Positions 35,166-42,738 are shown, counted from the stretch's first letter. The stretch is DNA of 45,392 nt from Streptomyces albireticuli (GCF_021228125.1 NZ_JAJQQS010000029.1:1-45392); one strand, 5' to 3'. Notes: a model not told the origin generated them from the letters alone. Numbers and translations are program-made.

Positions 35166-35234
35166 ATGCAGAAGATCGAAATCCGTCCGGTGACCACGGG
35201 CAGCAACAAGGTTCTGCACGACCCGACCCGTTGA
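35166..35234 (+). CDS. Candidate RiPP precursor peptide, 22 residues
   Basis: The peptide begins MQKIEIRPVTTG and ends SNKVLHDPTR. It has no Cys, Trp, Tyr or Phe; modifiable residues are Thr10, Thr11, Ser13, Asn14, His18, Asp19, Thr21 and three basic residues (R7, K15, R22). GAGAGGAGGAAGAAGC directly precedes the ATG, one of the strongest ribosome binding sites in the window, which argues that this very short frame is translated. It is the first reading frame of the operon and is followed by a hairpin and then by the dehydrogenase gene, the usual layout of precursor and maturation enzymes. Its size resembles PqqA. I recognise no known RiPP class in the sequence, and which part is leader and which is core is unknown. 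Confidence 0.65.
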   Translation: MQKIEIRPVTTGSNKVLHDPTR

Positions 35235-35252
35235 GCCTGGTAAGGATGTAAC

Positions 35253-35294
35253 TATGGGTGGCGCCGACAGAAATCCCGCGCGGCGCCGCCCATA
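35253..35294 (+). terminator. 13-bp hairpin between precursor and maturation genes
   Basis: TATGGGTGGCGCC (35253-35265) pairs with GGCGCCGCCCATA (35282-35294), all Watson-Crick except one G-T, around a 16-base loop. It starts 18 bases after the precursor stop and ends 28 bases before the dehydrogenase ATG, with no T-run. This fits an attenuator or RNase-stabilising element that keeps precursor mRNA in excess over enzyme mRNA. Confidence 0.7.
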
Positions 35295-35322
35295 GCCCGG
35301 CCCGGAGACGTCTAGGAGAGAA

Positions 35323-36480
35323 ATGGAACTGCGCCGGCCTCGGTCCCTGGTCGCCTACTGGCACGACGGAGGGCTCGCGATCCAGGATTATCTGACCCAA
35401 AAGCCAGAGGGAGCGGACCGGATACCGGCGACCAGGGTGAACGGCGCGGCCGTCGAGGTCCTCACCCTCTTCGACGACTGGGCCGACCCGGAGGACGTCG
35501 CACACCTCCTGGAGGGCTACGGCCGCGAGGACGTACTCGGTGCGGTCAAGGAGTTACACGCGAGCGGGCTCCTGCAGACCCGCGAGCAGGCGGAGCGCGA
35601 CGAGACGCTGGAGCGGCACTGGAAGAACTGGGGCCCCGAGGCGCGCCTCTTCCTTTTCGGCACGAAGGACGTCACCTACCTCGCGGAAGAGGCATCCGAC
35701 ATTTCCCACCGGGAAGCCGAGAAGAACAGAATACTTGAATCGGGCCCGCGTCCCGAGATATTCTCCCGCCATCCGGGCGCGCCCGTACTCCGCCTTCCGC
35801 AGGCATACCTCCCCCTGCGCCGGGAATACGAAGACACGATCACTTCACGCCGCACCCATCGGGAATTCCTTACCGACCCGGTTCCGTTGCGCACCTTCTC
35901 CACGGTTCTCCACTTCACCTTCGGTCCGATGTTTTTCGCCGATGGCGAGGGGTTCGGGACACTCATGATGCGCACAAGTCCTTGCGCCGGCTCCCGGCAC
36001 GAGAACGAGTGCTATGTGGCGGTCCTCAACGTCGAAGGAATCCAGCCCGGCCTCTACCACTACTCCCCGTCCGACCATTCCCTGGCCGCTCTGCGTGAGG
36101 AAGTCACTCGTGAGACCGTCCAGAGGCTCGCCTTCGGGCAGCACATGGTCGGTGCCGCCGGGTTCGTGTGCTTCCTGACCGCGAAGATCGAACGCGCGGC
36201 GTACAAGTACCGTCAGGGCCGCATCCTCCGGGCCTTGTTCCTCAACGCGGGCCACCTCGGGCAGACCTTCCTGCTCACCGCAACGGCAGCCGGGCTCGGC
36301 CCCTTCCAGACCGACGCCTTCAGGGACAGCGAGATCGAGGAGTTCCTGGGTATCGACGGGATCTCCGAGACCGTGCTCTACATACTGGGAGCCGGAGTTC
36401 CGGCCGGGCGGACCGACGGCCTTCCGCCGCAGATCCCGATCGCGTCGGTGCCTACGCCCGCCCGGGAGGCGGACTCATGA
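35323..36480 (+). CDS. SagB/ThcOx-family FMN dehydrogenase with N-terminal winged-helix (RRE-like) region
   Basis: 385 residues. Residues about 1-90 (SLVAYWHDGGLAIQDYLTQ, VEVLTLFDDWADPEDVAHLLEG, LGAVKELHASGLL) look like the winged-helix/RRE region that precedes many SagB-type enzymes and binds precursor leader. The nitroreductase-like core starts near 160, with the FMN-contact motif SRRTHREF (175-182), RTSPCAGSRHENECYVAVLNVEGIQPGLYHYSPSDHSLAAL, ALFLNAGHLGQTFLLTATAAGLG and a C-terminal GIDG-x-ETVLYILGAG. In known pathways such enzymes oxidise azolines to azoles after a YcaO enzyme, but no YcaO is present and the peptide has no Cys. Another two-electron oxidation of the peptide is therefore likely (inference). 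Codon 78 (35554-35556) is TTA, so translation should depend on the bldA tRNA. AGGAGAGAA precedes the ATG. Confidence 0.88.
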   Translation: MELRRPRSLVAYWHDGGLAIQDYLTQKPEGADRIPATRVNGAAVEVLTLFDDWADPEDVAHLLEGYGREDVLGAVKELHASGLLQTREQAERDETLERHWKNWGPEARLFLFGTKDVTYLAEEASDISHREAEKNRILESGPRPEIFSRHPGAPVLRLPQAYLPLRREYEDTITSRRTHREFLTDPVPLRTFSTVLHFTFGPMFFADGEGFGTLMMRTSPCAGSRHENECYVAVLNVEGIQPGLYHYSPSDHSLAALREEVTRETVQRLAFGQHMVGAAGFVCFLTAKIERAAYKYRQGRILRALFLNAGHLGQTFLLTATAAGLGPFQTDAFRDSEIEEFLGIDGISETVLYILGAGVPAGRTDGLPPQIPIASVPTPAREADS

Positions 36481-37703
36481 CCAAGAGCGATGTCCTCTCC
36501 TCCTGTGTCGCGTTGCCCCACCAGGATTTCTTCGCGCGGTTCTTCGGCACGGCCCCCTTGCACACGACCGCCGAGGAACTGGGACAGCACGCCGAAGTGC
36601 CGATGACCGCACAGGAAGTGGAGGAGGCACTGGCCTCTTCCGGTCTGCGGACCCGGTCACTGCGAGTCGTCCGGAACGACGCATATCTTCCCGAGGAGAA
36701 CTACGGCCGTCCGGCACCCGGTGACACGCCCGGCTCCCCGCCCTACGTCGACCCCGACAAGGTCCGGCAGGCCGTACGCGGAGGGTACTCGCTCATCCTG
36801 CGTTCGGTGCACCGCTACTCGCCCCGGGCGGGCTCCTTCGCGCGGCGGCTCGCGGGACGGCTCGGCCACCCCGTGACCATGAACGTGTTCGTCACACCCC
36901 CGGACAGTCAGGCGGTGAACACCCACTTCGACTACGACGACGTGTTCATCTTTCAGATGTCAGGGGAAAAACTCTGGAAGATCTGGGATCCGCCGATCCT
37001 CAGCCCGCTGCCGAGTCAGGCGTGGACGAAGTTCCAGGACCAGCAACGCACGGAGATCCTCGAATCACTGGGGGCTCCGTATGAGTTGACCCTCCACAAA
37101 GGCGACGTACTCTACATACCGCGAGGGTTTCTGCACGGAGCGGAGGCCGTCGATCACACCTCTGTCCATCTGACCGCGGCCATGGCTCCGATCACCAGGA
37201 TCGATGTGCTCCGTCAGTTGCTCGACGTCATGGCCGCCGAGGACGAATGGCTTCGCGAAGCCGTACCCGTAGCCGGCCTCACGGGGAGCGACGCTCGGGA
37301 GATTTTCGCGGAGCTGGCCCGGCGTACGTCGTTCGACGCCCCGGCGGCCGAGGCCCGATGGAAGCTGCGGCAGCTCGCGTGGGCGGATCTCCCGCCACGC
37401 CCGCTGACCGTTCTGCCGGGAGACGAGCACGTACCGACCGCCCGCCCCGGGGAGGTCAGGTACCGGTTACGCGAAGGCCTGATATTCGACCTCCTGCCCC
37501 AGGGAAACGACGTCTGCCTACGGACTCCCGAAACGGAGATCGGCATTCCCGGCGGGTTCGCCCCCATGCTGGACCGCGTTCTGGGCGGTGCCGACTTCAC
37601 CACCGCGGGCCTCGTCGCGACCGGCTCCGAAACGAAGACCGAGGACGCGGAGGCCCTTGTGCAGGCCCTGGAGGAATGCGGCGTGCTGGTAACGGTGCGG
37701 TGA
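36477..37703 (+). CDS. JmjC/ROX-type (cupin_4) Fe(II)/2-oxoglutarate oxygenase
   Basis: 408 residues. The facial triad is H150-x-D152 (NTHFDYDDVFIFQMSGEKLWKIWDPP) and H220 (GDVLYIPRGFLHGAEA), in the arrangement of the ribosomal oxygenase family (YcfD, MINA53, NO66). These hydroxylate Arg or His side chains of ribosomal proteins. A helical dimer region and a C-terminal winged helix (RYRLREGLIFDLLPQG, ALVQALEECGVLVTV) are also as in that family. ATG at 36477 overlaps the dehydrogenase stop (ATGA). In this operon it probably hydroxylates the precursor peptide; R7, H18, N14, D19 and R22 are possible sites (inference). Codon 331 (37467-37469) is TTA. Confidence 0.88.
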   Translation: MTKSDVLSSCVALPHQDFFARFFGTAPLHTTAEELGQHAEVPMTAQEVEEALASSGLRTRSLRVVRNDAYLPEENYGRPAPGDTPGSPPYVDPDKVRQAVRGGYSLILRSVHRYSPRAGSFARRLAGRLGHPVTMNVFVTPPDSQAVNTHFDYDDVFIFQMSGEKLWKIWDPPILSPLPSQAWTKFQDQQRTEILESLGAPYELTLHKGDVLYIPRGFLHGAEAVDHTSVHLTAAMAPITRIDVLRQLLDVMAAEDEWLREAVPVAGLTGSDAREIFAELARRTSFDAPAAEARWKLRQLAWADLPPRPLTVLPGDEHVPTARPGEVRYRLREGLIFDLLPQGNDVCLRTPETEIGIPGGFAPMLDRVLGGADFTTAGLVATGSETKTEDAEALVQALEECGVLVTVR

Positions 37704-38974
37704 CAGCGGCGAGGGGCCGGCTCACCGGCCTTCTGCCACCCTCCGGTCCGGCCCGTATCTTCTCCTACGCGGTGCTGATCGACAGTCTCGGCACCGGCCT
37801 GTACGTCGTGCTAGCCCCGCTCTACCTCACATCCCGGATCGGCCTCTCCGCGGGGGACGTGGGTGTCGGACTCGGGATCGCCGGGCTCGTCGGCTTGCTC
37901 TCCGCGGTTCCCGTGGGGAAGTTGGCGGACCGCCGGGGCTCCCGCAAGACGCTTCTGCTCATGTACGGGGTGCAGGCCGTCAGCGCCGGGGCCGTTCCCT
38001 TCGTGGCAAGCCTGGCGGCCTTCACCGTCATCGCCTGCGTCGGGGCGCTGGCCGCCCAGGGAGCCCGCTCGGCACAAGGAGCGCTGATCGCCGAGATCGG
38101 GGGCGAGCAGCGCGTCCGGTACCGGTCGCAGCTGACCGCCTTGTCGAACGCGGCGGTCGCCATCGGCTCGGCGCTCGCTGGACTGGTGATCAACGCGGAC
38201 AGCAGGGCCGCGTTCGTCATGGCCCTGCTGGTGAACGCCTTGAGCTTCGCCGCCGCGGCGGGCGTCCAGCTGCTCACGGCCCCCGGCACCCCCGAGCGGC
38301 GGGCCGCCGCGGGCGGACGAGGGATCGAGAACACCGCTCGTCCGGTCCTGCGGGACTTCCCGTACATCGCGCTCACCATGGTGCACGGGGTACTGTCCGT
38401 CAGCCTCCAGGTGATCTCCCTCGGGCTGCCCTTGTGGATCTACCGCACCGGCGCCGGCCCCGCCTGGCTGGCGTCCGTGATCCTCACACTGAACACCGTG
38501 GTGATCGTCCTTTTCCAGGTCCGCGTGTCACGGAGCGCCTCCTCCCTCAGCACCGCGGGCCGCCTGCTGCGCCACGCCGGGCTACTGTTCCTCCTCGGAT
38601 GCTCCCTGCCCGCCCTCACCTCCCGTGGGCGCTTCGACGCCGCTCTGCTCCTCGCTGCCGCCCTCGTGGTCACCGTGGGCGAATTACTGGCAACAGCCGG
38701 GGGGTTCGAGGTGTCCATGACCCTCGCTCCGGAAGGGTGTCAAGGCCAGTACCAAGGATTCTTCAACCTGGGGTACGGCGCCTCCAAGGCTCTCGGACCC
38801 GTTCTCGTGACCTTCCTCTGCATCGACCACGGGCCGGCCGGATGGGCCGTACTCGGCGTCGCGCTCTGCTCCCCGGCACTCGCCGCGCCGGCACTCGTAC
38901 GCCGGGCGGAACGGGCGCGGGTCACTCCCCGCCGGGAGAGCTCGGATCCTCCATGCGGGAGAGCCAGGTCGTGA
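37700..38974 (+). CDS. MFS exporter of the RiPP-like operon
   Basis: 424 residues with about 12 hydrophobic segments. The loop 2-3 signature GKLADRRGSRKTLLLMYG and the duplicated six-helix pattern mark the major facilitator superfamily. Drug/peptide-exporter-type members of this form are common in actinomycete clusters. GTG at 37700 overlaps the oxygenase stop (GTGA), so it is coupled to the enzymes and probably exports the mature peptide or gives self-resistance. Codon 329 (38684-38686) is TTA. The last 53 bases overlap the end of the convergent MarR gene. Confidence 0.88.
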   Translation: MTAARGRLTGLLPPSGPARIFSYAVLIDSLGTGLYVVLAPLYLTSRIGLSAGDVGVGLGIAGLVGLLSAVPVGKLADRRGSRKTLLLMYGVQAVSAGAVPFVASLAAFTVIACVGALAAQGARSAQGALIAEIGGEQRVRYRSQLTALSNAAVAIGSALAGLVINADSRAAFVMALLVNALSFAAAAGVQLLTAPGTPERRAAAGGRGIENTARPVLRDFPYIALTMVHGVLSVSLQVISLGLPLWIYRTGAGPAWLASVILTLNTVVIVLFQVRVSRSASSLSTAGRLLRHAGLLFLLGCSLPALTSRGRFDAALLLAAALVVTVGELLATAGGFEVSMTLAPEGCQGQYQGFFNLGYGASKALGPVLVTFLCIDHGPAGWAVLGVALCSPALAAPALVRRAERARVTPRRESSDPPCGRARS

Positions 38975-39455
38975 GCAGCGTTTCGAGCGTCTCGGCCTCG
39001 GTGGACGCCAGGAGGTCCAGCAGCCGGCGTTCGTTGCGCATGTGGTCGGTGAACGCCTCGTCGATCAGCCGGCGCCCGGGTTCGGTGAGGGCGACGATCC
39101 GGCCGCGCTGATCGTCCCGGGAACGGCGGCGGGTGACGAGGCCGGCCCGCTCCAGGCGATCGATCCTCTTCGTCATCGCGCCGGTGGTGACCATGGTGTG
39201 CGCGGCGAGCTCGCCGGGCGCCCGCTCGTAGGGCTCGCCCGCGCGGCGCAGGGCGCACAGGACGTCGAACTCCCCCTCGCTGAGGCCGTAGCGGCGGTAC
39301 ACGAGGCAGAGCTCCTCGGTGAGCCGGTCCGCCAGGCGGTGCAGCCGGCCGATCACACCTTGCGGGCCGACGTCGAGGTCGGGCCGCTCCCGGTGCCAGT
39401 CGGCCTGGATGCGGGCCACACGGTCCAGCGGCTGCTTTTCTTCCATGGTCACCAT
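38922..39455 (-). CDS. MarR-family transcriptional regulator
   Basis: 177 residues. The winged helix is clear: LSEGEFDVLCALRRAGEPYERAPGELAAHTMVTTGAMTKRIDRLERAGLVTRRRSRDDQRGRIVALTEPGRRLIDEAF, with flanking dimer helices. ATG at 39455 is chosen because GGAAG lies 5 bases upstream; ATG 39446 is possible. The start and that of the divergent exporter are embedded in the TTCCATGGAA operator array, so it very likely represses both itself and the exporter until a ligand binds. Its 3' end overlaps the MFS gene in antisense. Confidence 0.93.
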   Translation of the reverse strand: MVTMEEKQPLDRVARIQADWHRERPDLDVGPQGVIGRLHRLADRLTEELCLVYRRYGLSEGEFDVLCALRRAGEPYERAPGELAAHTMVTTGAMTKRIDRLERAGLVTRRRSRDDQRGRIVALTEPGRRLIDEAFTDHMRNERRLLDLLASTEAETLETLLTTWLSRMEDPSSPGGE

Positions 39456-39497
39456 GTTAGCTTCCATGGAAGTTATATTACCTTCCATGGAAGCTAA
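39441..39497. promoter_or_regulatory. MarR operator array, three TTCCATGG sites at 21-bp spacing
   Basis: TTCCATGGAA occurs perfectly at 39462-39471 and 39483-39492, each in a longer dyad (TTAGCTTCCATGGAAGTTA and TTACCTTCCATGGAAGCTAA). A degenerate copy, TTCCATGGTC, is at 39441-39450. All are exactly 21 bp apart, two helical turns. TATATT (39474-39479) between the two perfect sites is a good -10 for the exporter, 7 bases before its ATG. Confidence 0.8.
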
Positions 39498-40461
39498 TGC
39501 GCGTTGGGTGCTGCTGACCGCCGTCGCACCGGTGGCGTGGGGGACCAACTACTTCGTCACGCACGAGTTCCTCCCCGCGGACCGTCCGCTGTACGGAGCC
39601 GCTCTGCGCGCGCTCCCCGCCGGCCTCGCCCTGCTGGCCCTGTGCAGGCGGCGGCCGCGTGGCGCGTGGTGGTGGCGGTCCGCGGTGCTGGGACTGCTCA
39701 ACGTGAGCGTGTTCTTCGTCCTCGTCTACGTCGCCTCCCAGCTGCTGCCGACGAGCGTCGCCGCGACCGTCATGGCCCTGTCCCCGCTGACGATGATGCT
39801 CATAGCCTGGCCGCTGGTGTCCGAGCGCCCCCGGACCGCCCACCTGGCCGGCGCCGCGATCGGGCTCGCCGGGGTGTGTCTGATGCTGCTCACAGGAGCG
39901 GAGAGGGTGAGCGTCCGGGGAGTCCTCGCCTCGGCCGCCGCCATGCTCGTCTCGTCCTTCGGTCACATCCTGGCCAAGCGGTGGAGCACCTGGAGCACCG
40001 ACACCGACGTGCTCGCCTCGACCGCCTGGCAGCTCACCGCGGGAAGCCTGTTCCTGCTCCCGGCCGCCGCGGTCGTGGAAGGCCCTCCCCCCGCACTCTC
40101 CGCGTCGGCGCTCCTCGCCTTCGGCTACGTCGCCCTGGTCGCCACCGCGCTGGCCTTCGCCGCCTGGTTCACGGGTCTGCGGCGTCTGCCCGCGGGAACG
40201 GTCGGCCTGATCGGACTGCTGAATCCCGTGACGGGCGTGCTGCTCGGCACAGTGGTCGCCGCCGAAGTACTGACCGGTCGGCAACTGTGCGGACTCGCCC
40301 TGGTCCTGGCCGGAGTCGCCCTCGGCCGTCCCCTCCGCGCGGGCCGGCGCGGCGGTCTCCGGGCATCCGCACGCCCCGTCTCCGACGGAAGCCCCGCGGC
40401 GGCCCTCACTCCTGACGGACGACGCAGAGGCCCCAGATCACGAAGGCGCACAGAGCCATGA
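39487..40461 (+). CDS. EamA/DMT-family exporter
   Basis: 324 residues with ten predicted membrane segments in two EamA repeats (VLLTAVAPVAWGTNYFVTHEFLPADRPLYGAALRALPAG; VLASAAAMLVSSFGHILAKRWSTWS; GTVGLIGLLNPVTGVLLGTVVAAEVLTGRQL). Relatives export amino acids, metabolites or drugs. The ATG at 39487 lies inside the second operator dyad, with no ribosome binding site and a -10 just upstream, so the mRNA may be leaderless. Controlled by the divergent MarR gene. The C-terminal 35 residues are basic and low complexity, and the last 56 bases overlap the convergent DUF7144 gene. Confidence 0.9.
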   Translation: MEANARWVLLTAVAPVAWGTNYFVTHEFLPADRPLYGAALRALPAGLALLALCRRRPRGAWWWRSAVLGLLNVSVFFVLVYVASQLLPTSVAATVMALSPLTMMLIAWPLVSERPRTAHLAGAAIGLAGVCLMLLTGAERVSVRGVLASAAAMLVSSFGHILAKRWSTWSTDTDVLASTAWQLTAGSLFLLPAAAVVEGPPPALSASALLAFGYVALVATALAFAAWFTGLRRLPAGTVGLIGLLNPVTGVLLGTVVAAEVLTGRQLCGLALVLAGVALGRPLRAGRRGGLRASARPVSDGSPAAALTPDGRRRGPRSRRRTEP

Positions 40462-40810
40462 CCACGATCGACCACAGCGGGTAGTAGGGGATGAACAGGA
40501 AGTTGGAGATCAGGAGCAGCGCCGCGATGGCGATGCCCAGCACCCTGGCCCAGGTCGAGACCTTGAACAGGCCGACGCCCACCATGATGGCCGCGATCCC
40601 GAGGAAGAGGTGCACCCAGCCCCAGCCCGCCAGGCTGAACTTGTAGACGTAGTCGGGCGCGCTGACGTACACCGTGTCGTTGACGATCGCGGAGACACCC
40701 CGGAACACGTCCAGGAATCCCGCGATGAGCAGCATCACCGCCGCGAACACCGTCAGCCCGGCGGCTGCCGTCTGGGCGTGTTCGCTCTGGTGGTCGAGCA
40801 TGGAGGACAT
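40406..40810 (-). CDS. DUF7144-like four-helix membrane protein
   Basis: 134 residues with four hydrophobic segments: TVFAAVMLLIAGFLDVFRGVSAIV, GWVHLFLGIAAIMVGVGLF, VLGIAIAALLLISNFLFIPYYPLWSIVVMALCAFVIWGL. The order GFLDVFRGVSAI, DTVYVSAPDYVYKFSLAGWGWVHL and FIPYYPLWSI is the pattern of a family common in Streptomyces (DUF7144). Its function is unknown. GGAGCGG precedes the ATG at 40810. The 3' end overlaps the exporter gene in antisense. Confidence 0.85.
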   Translation of the reverse strand: MSSMLDHQSEHAQTAAAGLTVFAAVMLLIAGFLDVFRGVSAIVNDTVYVSAPDYVYKFSLAGWGWVHLFLGIAAIMVGVGLFKVSTWARVLGIAIAALLLISNFLFIPYYPLWSIVVMALCAFVIWGLCVVRQE

Positions 40811-40911
40811 GGTTCCGCTCCTTTGCCTGCTCGTCGGGGAGGGGGGCGGTCGGGGCCCCGGTGCGCTGCCACCGCGCCGCAGGCGAAGCGCCGCTCCGGC
40901 TCCGCGGAGCC

Positions 40912-40939
40912 GCGCCCTGCGTCCTGCGCCCTGCGTCCT
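40912..40939. repeat. 14-bp tandem duplication
   Basis: GCGCCCTGCGTCCT occurs twice head to tail in the divergent gap between the DUF7144 gene and the small protein at 41082. A GGCTCCGCGGAGCC palindrome lies just before it. Confidence 0.8.
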
Positions 40940-41008
40940 GGCCACGTCAGCGGACTCCGGCCCCTCGTCTCCATCTTCGCCCTCCGCGACCGGTGATCGC
41001 ACACGGAC

Positions 41009-41058
41009 CCGTCCCGGGGCGAGCGGGGCGACAGGCGACCCCGCTCGCCCCGGGACGG
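41009..41058. promoter_or_regulatory. Perfect 20-bp hairpin in a divergent promoter region
   Basis: CCGTCCCGGGGCGAGCGGGG (41009-41028) pairs with CCCCGCTCGCCCCGGGACGG (41039-41058) around the 10-base loop CGACAGGCGA. Both flanking genes start away from it, so it is not a normal terminator for them. It ends 23 bases before the ATG at 41082 and could hide or set off that gene's leader. Confidence 0.7.
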
Positions 41059-41081
41059 ACCCGCCAAGAGATCATGGGCGG

Positions 41082-41558
41082 ATGCCGCCGACCGCATCAT
41101 CAGCCCGTGACCTGCAAAACCTCGCCGCGCTCTGGAGCATCGGCGGAGTCCGCGCCGTCGAAGTCGTCGACGCCGCCTGCGACGCGCTCGTAGCCGGACT
41201 CGACAGCCCCACCTTGAGGACCCTGGCCGCCTGCACGCGAGCCGAGGCGGATCGCGACGTGCCCGAGCTCGTTCCTGAAGCTCTCGACGAGCTGGGGCTC
41301 GACTTCCACCCGTACGGCAGCGATGCCGGCAGGGAAGCCGCCGCACGCGCGCTCGCGGGCCGGATGCTGGCCGGCGGGATATCGCCCCGGGAGCTCGCTT
41401 TCCGCATTCATCAGTTGTTCGGCCATGGGCTGCCCCTGGCCGAACCCCTCGCCGACCTCGACGACGTGTACGACAGCCTCGGCTGCACCGACAGAACAGT
41501 CGAAGAGGTCGACGCCGAGGTCGTGGCCGAAGCCCGCCGCCTCGCGGACCACCCGTGA
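41082..41558 (+). CDS. Small acidic protein of unknown function
   Basis: 158 residues, not recognised with certainty. The sequence is helical and acidic, with AAARALAGRMLAGGISPRELAFRIHQLFGHGLPLAEPLADLDDVYDSL at residues about 85-135. That last segment resembles cytoplasmic proteins of Streptomyces thought to be toxin-immunity or stress related, but no defined family can be named from sight. ATG 41082 is chosen because the perfect hairpin ends just before it and upstream frame is low complexity; the ribosome binding site is weak. Confidence 0.65.
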   Translation: MPPTASSARDLQNLAALWSIGGVRAVEVVDAACDALVAGLDSPTLRTLAACTRAEADRDVPELVPEALDELGLDFHPYGSDAGREAAARALAGRMLAGGISPRELAFRIHQLFGHGLPLAEPLADLDDVYDSLGCTDRTVEEVDAEVVAEARRLADHP

Positions 41559-41593
41559 GTTCACGGTCCCGCGCGGGATGACGGGCCCCGGCC

Positions 41594-42721
41594 TCAGTCT
41601 CCCGGGCACCCTGCCGGCAGCAGCGGCAGGACGTCGGCCCGTACCCGGGCGGGTGAGCCGAGTACGCGTGATTCGACCGTCGCGCGGCGGTAGAACAGCT
41701 GGGCGTCGCTGGCTTCCGTCATGCCGTGGGCGCCGTGCAGATGGAGTACGTCACGCCCGGTGTCGCGGGCCAGTTCGGCGGCCATGGCGAGGGCCTGGCC
41801 TGCGGTCAGGCGGTGGTCGCGGGCGGTGTCGGCCTCCCAGGCGGCCTGCCGGGTGAGGAGGTGGGCGGCGTCCACGCGGGTGGCCAGGCGGGCCAGCAGG
41901 AAGGCCGGGGCCTGCTGTCGTGCCAGAGCGGCGCCGAACTGCCGGCGCTCCTTGAGGCGGTCGGTGCCGAGCCGCAGGGCGGCCCGGGCGAGGCCGACGA
42001 GGTAAGCGGCCTGGAGGGTACGGGCGGACGCGATCAGCTCGTGCCAGGTGCTTTCCGCGTCGTCCTCCGGGGTGAGCCAGAGAGTGACCGGCGCGTCCGT
42101 GAGCCGCACGGCGTACAGCTCGCCCCGGCCCAGCTCCTCGTGTCTGCACAGGTGGACGCCGGGCCGGTCGCGCCGTACCAGTGCCGTGCGGTGGGCGCCG
42201 TCGGCGGTCAGGCCCGGGATCAGCAGCCAGTCGGCCTCGGCCGCGAAGGCGACGAAGCGCCGCTCGGCGCTGACGGTGCCCCCCGCCGCACCCACCGTGA
42301 GGGGGGTGTCGTACGGGCGGACGCCCCCGTCGCGCACGGCGGCGGCCACGGACGCGCCCGCGGCGATCTCTTTGAGGAATCGGTCGCGTTCCGGGCCCGG
42401 CGTACAGCGCAGCAGCGCCTCCGAGGTGAGCACCGTGTCCAGCAGCGGCCCCTGGTAGAGGACCTCGCCGAGCCGTTCGGCCAGTACGGCGAGGGCGCGC
42501 AGACCGCGGCGGGCGCCCGGGGCGGGCGACTGGTTGAGGCCCAGGGCGCCCATCCCGGTCAGCGCCTGCCAGACCAGGGCACGGATCTCGGTGTCGTCGG
42601 GACCGGCGCCGTGGCGCGGGCGGTCGGCCATCCGGCGGATGAGCGGGGCGATCTCGTCGCCCAGGGTCTCGGTGACGAGCCGGCGCAGTTCCTCGTGCTC
42701 CGCGTCGAGTGTGACGTCCAT
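41594..42721 (-). CDS. Acyl-CoA dehydrogenase-like protein (subunit 1)
   Basis: 375 residues. The C-terminal helical bundle is typical (LIASARTLQAAYLVGLARAALRLGTDRLKERRQFGAALARQQAPAFLLARLATRVDAAHLL, DVLHLHGAHGMTEASDAQLFYRR). The N-terminal helix domain and middle beta domain are shorter and more divergent than in the neighbour at 42853. Pairs of this kind, one conserved and one divergent, often form heteromeric dehydrogenases in which only one subunit carries the base; that is inference here. ATG at 42721 follows a tandem-repeat spacer without a strong ribosome binding site. Confidence 0.85.
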   Translation of the reverse strand: MDVTLDAEHEELRRLVTETLGDEIAPLIRRMADRPRHGAGPDDTEIRALVWQALTGMGALGLNQSPAPGARRGLRALAVLAERLGEVLYQGPLLDTVLTSEALLRCTPGPERDRFLKEIAAGASVAAAVRDGGVRPYDTPLTVGAAGGTVSAERRFVAFAAEADWLLIPGLTADGAHRTALVRRDRPGVHLCRHEELGRGELYAVRLTDAPVTLWLTPEDDAESTWHELIASARTLQAAYLVGLARAALRLGTDRLKERRQFGAALARQQAPAFLLARLATRVDAAHLLTRQAAWEADTARDHRLTAGQALAMAAELARDTGRDVLHLHGAHGMTEASDAQLFYRRATVESRVLGSPARVRADVLPLLPAGCPGD

Positions 42722-42738
42722 GACGGTCCGGTCTCTCC

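Noticed and set aside
35323..36480. Thiazole/oxazole (TOMM) pathway because of the SagB-type enzyme
   Set aside because: No YcaO or E1-like partner is present and the candidate peptide has no Cys. A classical azole pathway is not supported, though Ser/Thr chemistry cannot be excluded.
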